DNA of 48,585 nt from Apostichopus californicus (lineage: Eukaryota > Echinodermata > Holothuroidea > Aspidochirotida > Stichopodidae): NCBI GenBank assembly GCA_020650975.1, contig JAIPMN010001079.1, positions 1 to 48,585 on the forward strand, in the 5' to 3' direction. Below are positions 39,441-48,585 of this stretch, piece by piece. A program made the position numbers and the translations under genes. Each line of letters begins with the position of its first letter. Position 1 is the first letter of the stretch. The notes under the pieces were generated by a model. The model saw only the letters and a program-made list of their open reading frames with translations, was not told where the DNA came from and searched no databases.

Positions 39441-41267
39441 GAATTATCTTGCAAAAATAAGTCGCAAAAACCAAGTTTGGTCTATTTTTTTCCAATTTAA
39501 TTTAATAGGGCTAAGAGTCATTTTTCTGGATATTTTCAAATATTAAAAATAGCCTATCAATCACAGAGCCCAACAGGCTTTAATAGCAACTCCTTGCCTT
39601 ATTTTTCTATCAGAATTTCATTTCTTTTTTTAATGTAACAGTGCACTCAATAACAATTTTGACCATTATTAAAAGGAAAGTTCTTCGGCAATGTGGACCG
39701 ACATGACGAGTATGAGGTTTCATCCAAGGCTTCTTTATACGATGTTTTGACTTCCACAGAAAGCAAAAGAGCCTTCTTGTACTCATCAAGTTACGTACCT
39801 ACACAGGAAATATTTTATCCGGTTTGCATAATGCTAGCAAAGCGGGCAAATTGTAATACAAGTACAACCAGAATGCAACATGCATTGAGGTTTCGATAGC
39901 TTCAATGCACTAGACTTCTGCTTGTTAGTAAAACCATAACTAGCTGTTACAATAACACTATGGTATGATAAACACAGGTCAGTCTACTGTACATGGCTAT
40001 ACACACCTCCATCAAAACAATAGGGGTCTGTACTCAATGTTTTGAATCCACACACCAAGTATTCAAGGTATCCACGATTTCCATCGTTAGATATCATGTA
40101 AAAGGTTTTTCAGAGTTTGACCTCTGGTGACCTATAGGAGATTTGACCTCCCAAGCAAGTACAAAATTTAATGTAGCAGTTCTGTACAGAGGAACTCTAG
40201 TATTTTACAAAGTTCAGCGTCTACCGATCAAATTTGAACAGTATATTATTCCCTAAATACATAGAAAGAATGATGTTCGGGCAAGCAGTGTTCTTTCAGA
40301 CATTGCGGTTTACAAGGGCTGTCACATACAAACATACACACACGCACACAGCATGAGCCGATCCTGTTTGCCTTGGGGAACGAACAACAAATGAGAAGCA
40401 ATTTATTGATATGTGAGATACAACTCTGATTTTTCATCTAGCAGTGCAGAATATGTTTATCTCCCGTACAAGATGTCACTTCCTCTGTCACATTGAATGT
40501 TCCTTTAAAAAAAATTCTAATCTGCTAGTAGCGAAATTCTGACAGGTTAGACTAACAAATTTAATTTCAACCTGATCTGTAACATTTTCAACGATGTGGG
40601 GGACCTCTAGAAGGATGTTTCTTTCCTGATCAAAATGTCAGAGCATAAATCTACCTTTCGAATTGCCTCGACTCCCACTCGACGAAAAACAGATTTTGAC
40701 GTTTCTGACACAACCCTTAGAAAAAACCTCATGAGATGACTTTTTAGGTGTTCTGCTGCTCAACCTCTTAATAGTCACCTTTCATGCAAAGTTACAGATC
40801 CTTAGAATATTATAAAATTGCTAACTCAAAATTTAACTATGACTGGTCATATGGGAAATGGGGGGAGGGGCCCGGTTGGTCATAAAGGGACCCACATTGA
40901 ATTCTGAAGGGATCAACTAATATTTCAACCACTTGAATAGTATTACTTTTGTCAACACTCTTACTATGTTTGGGGATTTGAACCAAACATCAAACTAAGG
41001 TGATGACAGAAGGAACCAATCACAACAGTAAATATAGTCAGAGTGTAAATGAAACTGATAAAAAAGTGTACTTAATAGTGAAACAGTTATTCCTGAGGTG
41101 TACAAGTTACAAGCCTTATGAGCAAGCCATATGCTAAGTATTACTTATCGTCAATTTCCTGCTCTGTGTTTACAAGCTCTAGGCCATCACAGATAAACGT
41201 TTCATTTCATGAAAATTAACAGTAATATTCCAAAAACTACAATGCTTGAGAACCAACACAGTACTAA

Positions 41268-41325
41268 TTTATTGTGTTGAATGCAAGCTATTGTTGTGAG
41301 GAGACAGGTTAGTCCAGGGCTGAAG
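41268..41325 (+). repeat. Dispersed AGACAGGTA motif, copy 4
   Basis: ATGCAAGCTATTGTTGTGAG leads into GAGACAGGTTAG, then a stretch that resembles copy 3 downstream as well (GAAGTAAATTTA against GGAATTAAAATAAA). Confidence 0.4.
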
Positions 41326-43894
41326 TAAATTTAGTACATTCTATTCTATGACCTGATATATTGTTAGGCAAACATTTTAGTCTGCTGTCATTGTACTAAA
41401 TAAATATATATCTATCATATAATAATGATGATGATCATTTGATGGTTCTACCACTTCTCTTTCATTGCATCATTACATATCAAAACTAAAATATAACAAT
41501 GAATAAAAACCACCATAATCCATTTATCCTTCATCATTCTCATATTATATTATTACTTCTCAGAGAGAGAGAGAGAGTGGTGTACTGTTCAAAATAGAGC
41601 TTAAAATTTTCAAATCCAAAAGAAGATTCACTTTTGGTTGAGTTTGGAGAGATTTACAATCCCAGTGAAAGACCTTAACAGGGTTCGGCACTATGTGAGG
41701 TCAAAGGTTACACGTTATGAGCTATCAAAAGTCAGGAGAAGGGCCATAAAGATGGTGTTTCTTTGTTTAGGAATGTTTAAATTGTTGACCTTTTGTTCAA
41801 CCCAAGGAGGTTGTAGTATATATCTTTTAATATCTTGCAATTCAAATAGCCCTGTCCACTGTCATATAAACCATATCTGGCCTGTTCCAGCTCAACAGAA
41901 GAGCAAAATTGGAAAAGAATCATCGTCAACAACCAGGGATCTATAATAAAAGTTAAAACTGTCATAGTTCCCAAAAGAAAAGTTAGTTTTGGAAAGTATG
42001 GTCCATGGAGAAGCTTAAGGAATTCTAGACAAATGTATTACTTGAACATCTGTTGTTATATTTAAGGATGGCTAAACTCTCTCTTAAACAATCACATTGT
42101 CATCACAACTGAATTTAATGACCCCTTCCTCCCTACCCAACCCTACCCTACCACCCCGCCCCCAGCCAACTTCCATCTTCAACCCCCCTACCCCTTCAAA
42201 CCATTAAAAGCTCTTTTAGCAATAGCTCTGACTGGCTCAACAGCAAGTCTATTGACAAGCAACCTCTGTTAAACTTGAATCCCTTCAGACAATACAATTA
42301 CTAGTAGCAGTATCACTGCATTTTATTTAACCTTCAATTATTTTACCACCACCAACAATTTTTTTTTTTGAAAGCTTATCATGTAAATCAAATACATATG
42401 ACATTTAACCGGTAATATTTCAAACAGAACTGCTCAGAGGGACCGATGTAATCTTGCTGATCAAAAGAAAATTCAGAGAATTCATAAATATGTCACAAAT
42501 TTCTGTTTACAAGGAGATGTTAACTGAGCCTTAATGTGGATACAATGATGTCAGATGTATATATTTGGTTGCACTTACTGTAAGCAGAAAACCTCACCAG
42601 CATATATATAGATTAGAATGCAGGTAACTATAGCAACCATTATTACATTAAGCAATGATATACATTTTATACAGTAACCTCAGAGATTTTCCAGGGAGTA
42701 GTGTAATCAGGCATCACATAGCATACATATGAACAAAGTGGCCAATTTGCCACACAGGTGCAAAAATATATAGCAGTGTTTGTAACATACACACCCCCAC
42801 CCCTTTCCTGCCTCCAGTTAGTATTAGATTGGAAGTTTTGCGCAATTGTTGGAAAGTAAGGTAGCTGGCAGTAAATTCAGGCTTTTAAACAGCTGTCCCA
42901 GTTTCAGCACTTAAAACAGTAAATATTGTTTCTCTACTACTAACACTTCAACATAGGTGAATTATGGACCATAATAATAGTGATACTTCAGGCAATCTTT
43001 CTTTGAAATTAGTTCACATGTTCTGCCCCCTGCCCCCCTTCCCCCTTCCCCTGAATCCCTTCCTTGCAAATGAAAATATGTACACCTCAAATCTGACACA
43101 CTTCCATCAACCTTATTGTGAAGTTGCTTCATCAACTCTTTCATAGACTGACTGTCATTTGCATTAGACAGAGAAAGCACAGAGATGAAATATGGACCTC
43201 TGATCTCACACGAAGTCAATCACAGCTGGTCCACAGCTAGGGCTACCTTAACCATTCTATGACTGCAATTATCTGTGGTAGCTCTAGGCTGTTCACTGCA
43301 CTTTCTGATGTAAAACTAGTAGCAAATAAACTCTGTAGGCCACCTGGTCACTAAAGCATGACTCACCTCTTCTAAGGAGGTCTCAGGTAGTCATGGCAAC
43401 TTGTTAACTTCAGCCAATTTCAATTTCCCAGACAGTCATACCTCTGCAAGAATTTTGACATTGCCCATAGACTTAAAGGGATACTAATAGTCTGTAAATA
43501 TCTTTTGCAACCTCTCTTCTTACTTCACACAGTCGCCCCAAACGAAACTGCCCTTCACCATATAATTCTCCATAAAGTCATCATGCCTGTAATGGGAAAC
43601 TGACATCACCTGACTAGATGCACATGCGTGCAGAAGCTAAAAGCAAATATCACATTTAATTTTCCTATCAGATGAATATTTTAGTATCATTCTTCAATCA
43701 ACCATCAACTATTCAGAAAATTATTTCCCAACATCTTTCTTCTTTTATTCTTGTAACAATCTGAGAGAGACCTTTAGGACGGAGAGAGGGATGGGGGAAG
43801 GGATAACTTCAACGTAATTTTTTTAATGAATTCTAAACTTAATAATAATGCTGCCAGCCTGGTGTCTGAGATACAAGGGTACCAGATAGCTGTG

Positions 43895-43958
43895 GACACT
43901 GTATAGCAGGAGTGTTGTCTATGTGTAGGGACAGGTAAGGTAAGGAGTAGAGTAAATA
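43895..43958 (+). repeat. Dispersed AGACAGGTA motif, copy 5
   Basis: AGCAGGAGTGTTGTCTATGT precedes GGGACAGGTAAGG, followed by AGTAGAGTAAATAGG. It is the most diverged copy in the core (GGGACAGG rather than AGACAGG). Confidence 0.33.
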
Positions 43959-45368
43959 GGCCAAACTACTGACAATCCTTTTTACTCTGTGAGGAGCCTT
44001 CTATTTCTCCTTGATTTAGTACTGGTTTAATCAGTTTATCGGTTGTCCGAACAGTTAATTTGGTTTTCCCAACAAATGTAGCAAAACAGCAACGAATGAC
44101 CGATATGTACACTATGGGAGAAATATTTAGGTTTGGTAAATAGAACACCAGCTTTAGGCCAGACAAACTCCCTTTCTGGGTGGACCATATGCCTACCACT
44201 ATTTTTGCTTAATTTCACGATCTTCAGAGTGATACCAATTTATCATTTACCTCTATTTGGTCATCTCCGGACAATAGGAAAACCATTAAAAAATTTGCCC
44301 TGGCATGGCTTTGCAGTTGTCATTCTATGACGACTCTCTTTATCCTAACAAAATAGTTCCCATGAAACATATCTTGAGAGACATTCACCCACACAGCTAA
44401 GACAAGTATGACGAAACGTAGGCAGCTGGAAGAGCCCGAGGTAAATTTACAGAGATTACGATTACAGACCAGAATGTGTCAAAATTCTTGTAAGACAGAC
44501 AGAAAACAGATCAAAATTAGCTTTACAGTTTCCTGACTATCTGAACTCTGTTAATGGCGATGGCCTTTAACAGTGTGTGAGAAACCAGGATGCTGGAAGG
44601 ATCTAATATCAGATTGAATTCTGTCTGAGACAATCTGGAACACTAGGTAGAGAAACCACCTGTGATCTTGATTGCTGATTCAACAGGTGCCTGTTTCTGG
44701 TGTATCTAATAATATAGAAATAATATCATCTAAACTCATGCAGTGCGGTATCGCAAAGCCACTTTTCCAACCGTTCAATTTTCAATGCTACTGGATACCA
44801 AAATCACTTAGCAATTTATTTAGAGAACTCTCGACAGAGTCAATTTTTTCATTTCTGAAAATGTGCGGAAAACTCTGCATTAACCGATACAATTAATGTT
44901 TCAAAATAAAAATAAAACTGTTAGTTAACTAACTGCTTATCCACTAGAGAGCCTTACTTTTACACAATTAATGTTTGGGTGAGTTTGCAAAGTAGTTTGT
45001 ACTAGTTTAACAAAATAAAGTATTTATTTTGAGCCATTTATTCGGCATGATGAAACAATCAACAGGTTCAAAAACTGTCTTTTTATCAAGTCACTCTTTC
45101 AAATGAACAAACAAGACCTTTCTCTGAGGCTGAAAGTCATGCATGCGAAATAAACTGCAGAGACATCTCCCAATATCCTTTTCCCATTTTCTTGATGGGT
45201 TAGGACAGATGATTTTTGAATTGCTAAACACCGTTCAACTTTCGAGAGATTTCCCTCAGGCTCTAGTGTGTGTTTGAAGATTAATAACGGTAGTCAAATA
45301 AGAGAAGTTTTCCGTCATCGGTTACAACATGAACAACAAGAGACATGTTTTCTTTGATGCGTACATAC

Positions 45369-45477
45369 CCCTGAGTAATGTTTTGATGTCCGCTGCGGCT
45401 CTGTTTGTTGTAAACTTGTTGACGATATCCAAGGCTGTCTGGCCGCGTGAATCTTTCTTCAGTACGTCGATCCCACT
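45369..45477 (-). CDS. CASKIN: Caskin-like scaffold protein, exon encoding last ankyrin repeat
   Basis: This 109-bp exon follows an acceptor ending TTTAAATCTTCAG/ and ends at donor /GTATGT. It starts in phase 0 and gives 36 codons plus one base. The protein reads SGIDVLKKDSRGQTALDIVN and continues KFTTNRAAADIKTLLR. The TALDIV core is the helix start of an ankyrin repeat. Human Caskin1 has a near-parallel stretch (SGIN...QTALDIVHQFTT...EIKQLLRE), placed just before its SH3 domain as here. Ankyrin repeats of Caskin are protein-interaction surfaces in the cytoplasm. The other ankyrin exons must lie to the right; none is visible within the remaining 3.1 kb. An alternative acceptor two bases downstream (CAGAG/) would shift the frame and is less likely. 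Confidence 0.88.
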
Positions 45478-45568
45478 CTGAAGATTTAAATGAAGAGAAC
45501 TCGAAATAATAAATCAGAAATGGAATAAAAGTATGTGACAACGTTTTTTGAAATAAAAAATTCAACCA

Positions 45569-45657
45569 TTTTTTTTTTTTTTTAAATATATATATTTTAT
45601 TTTATTTTATTTTATTTTTATTTTATTTTATTTATTAATTTAAAAAATATTTAAAAA
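45569..45657. repeat. Poly-T and (TTTTA)n tract
   Basis: A T-run, a short (AT)n and then TTTTA units repeated about eight times. It lies about 90 bp upstream of the ankyrin exon on the transcript side, where the minus strand reads (TAAAA)n and poly-A. Confidence 0.93.
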
Positions 45658-45719
45658 GAGATGAGACTTGAATTGTCTGTTACGCTATTGCCGTATGACT
45701 TAACACACGCCAAGCGATT

Positions 45720-46140
45720 TAACAGCATCTCGTTGCTGTATTCAATGTTGCTGGGAGTATTGTTCTTGGTTTCACATTCCTGTTTTACAGTGTTTAGAAC
45801 TGTTAACAGCTTCACATTGCTGTTTAGTGTTGTTACTATCTTATATATAACCGACTGTTTACCCTGTACATCTAGTGCGGTCTCTGGTGTCATGTTTCTG
45901 TTCTTAAATGATTCAATTTTCTGTTAGTTTTTTGTGACTGTTTCATATCTCTGTACCTGATGTTACTGTTTCATATCTCTGTTAGTGTTACTGGTTTCAT
46001 ATTACTGTCATTGTAGTGTTGTTATTGGCATCATGATACTGTTGTGTTGTTACCATTTTCCTGTTTCTGTTAGTGTCGTTAGTGGTTTCACAATTGCTGC
46101 GACCTTTGTTACTATTTTCCTTTTGCTGTTAATTGTTTGT
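45720..46140. repeat. Degenerate tandem repeat of about 30 bp
   Basis: Words such as TGTTACTGTTTCATATCTCTGT, GTTAGTGTTGTTAC and GGTTTCACATT(G/C)CTGTT recur every 25-40 bp. The most regular part is about 45930-46000. It looks like an old minisatellite. Open frames on both strands here are shadows of it. Confidence 0.7.
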
Positions 46141-46939
46141 GAAAATAAATATTATACAAAATTAAATATTAGGAGGTATGTGAAACTTGGAAGAATTGTA
46201 TATGAAATCCTTTCAGTAACAATAAACAATTTCTGAAAAGACAGTACAGAAAGAGACACTACCGCAGTTATTCCCACCCCCACACCAATGCCCCCTACCC
46301 ACACCCCACCCACAACCTATTCTGTACATCCATATAATCTTCTTTCACAGAGGGGAAAGTATTTTCGACAAACAGAAAGGTAACTTGAGATGTTTGCAGC
46401 GTCACACTGACTTTGAGATGAGCTCACACAAATGCTGTAATCAGATCACAGTGGGAAACACTGTTGAGGAATTTAAATTCACCGAAAATATCCTTCCTCT
46501 TAACAAGCACAAAAATAGAACATTTCCAGAATCAATAACAGAGGTCACACAAACTGCAGATATTTCAAAAAACAGGTCAAAAGATATCCTTAAAATACAC
46601 AATTACTAAATTTCAAGAATAGAAAGAAAGCATATAGCTATACTGAGGATGATATATGATGCAATCCATGATAAGGTCATTTTGACTGTACTACCTGCTC
46701 TATTGTTTGTTACTGAGAGCAAACAGGTTATGTCTTTTAATCTTACATCATTAATCATGGGTACTCATTTCTGTAGAAGACCAAATTCCAAAATTTGTAC
46801 TTTTTGCAACCTAAAGATGGAAGATTCCTTAAAATCAGGTTTGAGTATACAGTTTTGGGTCAGAATGATACAACTGATATGAAAATTGGATGGTTAAGTT
46901 TAATACATATGTAAATAATATACAAGTCACGTATATGAC

Positions 46940-47031
46940 CTGAAAAATCATAGGCTAACGTCAAATACTCCTTGGGTATCTCCAGCAGGATTTCAAAGAC
47001 CCCAGGACTCCCGAGGCCTCGAAGAACAATA
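46940..47031 (-). CDS. Exon-like segment, unrecognised (weak)
   Basis: On the minus strand a pyrimidine tract leads to GGGGAG/, and the segment ends TTTTTCAG/GTCATA. One frame through it is fully open: IVLRGLGSPGVFEILLEIPK, then EYLTLAYDFS. It is richer in G and C than its surroundings. The length (92 bp) is not a multiple of three, and no ankyrin or SH3 feature is present, so it does not fit as a simple cassette of the Caskin gene. It may be a decayed element or chance. Confidence 0.18.
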
Positions 47032-47420
47032 CTCCCCGTGAGAATAAAGAAAAAATTAATGAAAAAATGCCTAGAAATCCTGACAGTACGTTTTACCACA
47101 TCAGTGTGTATGTAGATGCATGACATGGAGCCATTTTAAACAAAATTCTTAGCCACAATTCAAAATCCAAATTCCTTAGTCCCAGCTCTGTGAAATGAAC
47201 TTGAACCAGCACTTTATGCTTCCTTCATCCATAAAGGATTCTCGTTTCCTTATTGATAATATTCCCTCGACCTTGTTCTCAAGAAGCATCTGGGAATAGC
47301 TAATAAGTATTAGGTTAGAAGAGTCTCGCGAACTGCAAGTGCTTAAAGTCATGCATACAATAAATAAAAACACAAGATTTTTACTTAGTTTATAACATTT
47401 AACCCCAGGGTGTTAAATAC

Positions 47421-47504
47421 CATCTCCTGAAAAACTGCATCTTTTCCAGGTGGAATTCTTCCAACTTGTTCTGAATTCATCGCGGACCTAACAATTCCGA
47501 TAAT
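47421..47504 (-). CDS. Exon-like segment in phase with the ankyrin exon, unrecognised (weak)
   Basis: A minus-strand acceptor-like TACTTTCAG/ and a weak donor /GTATTT enclose exactly 84 bp, or 28 codons, with both borders in phase 0, as needed upstream of the ankyrin exon. The protein reads IIGIVRSAMNSEQVGRIPPG, then KDAVFQEM. It does not resemble the ankyrin repeat expected there in vertebrate Caskin, so if real it would be an extra cassette or belong to something else. An internal ATG frame also runs on for 31 residues to a stop. Chance is the main alternative. Confidence 0.18.
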
Positions 47505-48585
47505 CTGAAAGTATTTTTAGCTCTTCGAGAAGATACAGGGCACCTTTGCAAGGTCTCACATGTAAACAACAGAAATATAAAAGCGTGCATTTCCTTCCAA
47601 ATTAATCTACCGAAATGACGTTTCTCTTTCCTTTTAGGTGATAGGATTCTCCAACTTTGCTACTAAATTATGTCCTAAGTTACCTATTTTACTAAGGCCT
47701 TCACAGACTGATGAAAAGTGGTTTTCGTTTTATAAAATATTTCAATTTCTGTTTGCATTGAAGCAGGAATCTAGAACCTCTGTGTTAGAATATTCATACT
47801 AAACAATGACCAAGGAAATTGAAACAGAATTCAAAGCAATCTTTGAGGCAAACCCTAACTTGGGGTGGAATGTTCAGTTGACAGTTAAAATTACATTTCA
47901 CAATTTTGAAACCCTTTGTAACATCCTTGTGACATGTGGGTCAATGGGCGACTCTGTTTTGATCAAACGATCTCAGATAACACAAGGCAATTCCCATCCC
48001 AGTTTTTTTGACACAATCACTTTCAAAGAATGACACCAAGAGTAACAAGTACATTAATAAGTAGGACATAGTCTGACCTTGTGCAGCAGCCCAGACAAGC
48101 CTTAGAAAATATATGAAATGCACATCTTTCTGAAGGACCCTTGAATGCCCCCAAATACTTTCAAAGAAACCCTTTCAGTTGCCATGGACAATGCCAGGTG
48201 CAGTATCATTTTGAGGTCATGCGTACAATCTCACTCTGAGGCACACTAAAAACACATGTGTTTCATACCATGGTAAACAAGAATAAATAATGCTAGAAAA
48301 AAATATATTTCCTGGGAAATGTTACCTCAAAAGGAGACAACTTAATATACTGAGATTCCTTGCCTATTTAAGAGATGAAAACTTCTTCCTTGTAACCTAA
48401 CTTTGGATCATGAACAGGTTCCAACTGTTCAAACCACTGTAACTTGGAGCACAGTTTGAAAATTTTGACCTCTGTTGACCTTAAAGCAGCAATTTGCGTT
48501 GATTCTCGAGATTTTCCAATCCTAGGATATTATATGATACTATACCAATGAAGTAAACTAAGCTAACTGAAAAGTTTCAACTCAA

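Larger units (their letters stand above)
37463..45368 (-). other. CASKIN: Caskin intron between ankyrin and SH3 exons (7,906 bp, phase 1)
   Basis: Bounded by donor GTATGT and acceptor CCTGTAG. It holds a tRNA-derived SINE (38601-38975), a polypyrimidine tract (39263-39440), three dispersed-motif copies (38998, 41268, 43895), (AG)n near 41561-41576 and C-rich DNA near 42120-42190. No further exon is needed, because the two flanking exons join in phase and match vertebrate Caskin without a gap. Confidence 0.8.
46141..48585 (-). other. Probable upstream Caskin intron, no supported exon
   Basis: This stretch should be intron 5' of the ankyrin exon. I looked for further ankyrin repeats (TPLHLAA-type motifs) on the minus strand and saw none. 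Two exon-like segments without a family match are described separately. The last 200 bp contain a TTTTGACCTCTGTTGACC string that recurs in looser form near 37930 and 40110, a possible dispersed repeat. Confidence 0.45.

Noticed and set aside
40655-40715. Minus-strand exon-like segment between acceptor-like TTTTTTCTAAG and donor-like GAAAG/GTAGAT
   Set aside because: At 61 bp it would break the frame between the ankyrin and SH3 exons, which already join in phase without it.
47806-48033. 75-residue plus-strand frame starting MTKEIETEFKAIFEANPNLG
   Set aside because: The start looks protein-like, but there are no splice sites, no domain and no neighbours on that strand.

Overview
This is a window of animal (metazoan) genomic DNA, AT-rich and almost entirely non-coding, with short exons in very long introns, tRNA-derived SINE and LINE tails, minisatellites and long poly-C or poly-G tracts. 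It carries no prokaryotic gene organisation. The style of the repeats and the long introns suggest a marine invertebrate, with an echinoderm as my best guess, but nothing here proves the phylum.

The one gene I can identify lies on the minus strand. Three exons at 45369-45477, 37368-37462 and 22884-23007 join in phase (phase 1, then phase 0). Together they encode the last ankyrin repeat and a complete SH3 domain of a Caskin-type scaffold protein (CASK-interacting protein; vertebrate CASKIN1/CASKIN2). The introns between them are 7,906 and 14,360 bp. The earlier ankyrin exons should lie beyond the right end of the window. The SAM-domain and C-terminal exons should lie further left: I found none in the left 22.8 kb, so they are beyond the left end or too short for me to see. 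The SH3 domain lacks three of the aromatic residues that normally bind proline-rich peptides.

Layout: 1-510 is a tandem array of a 62-bp unit. 1721-1760 is a weak candidate first coding exon on the plus strand. 2779-2860 is an 11-bp minisatellite. 10926-11247 is a G-rich 13-bp minisatellite followed by purine-rich DNA to about 11530. 13171-13250 is a LINE/SINE 3' tail. 14680-14689 is an assembly gap flanked by the same sequence on both sides. 22259-22499 holds three copies of an 82-bp repeat next to the second SH3 exon. The large intron (23008-37367) holds a G-rich tract, a possible LINE remnant, a 60-bp duplication and an intact-looking 394-bp non-autonomous hAT-type element with a perfect 8-bp target duplication. 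The next intron (37463-45368) holds a tRNA-derived SINE. 45569-46140 is low-complexity DNA and a degenerate repeat directly upstream of the ankyrin exon.

I see no exotic or undescribed system. The most useful points are the Caskin gene with its atypical SH3 domain, the hAT-type MITE, the SINE, a dispersed motif family containing a splice-donor-like sequence, and two cryptic exon candidates upstream of the ankyrin exon.
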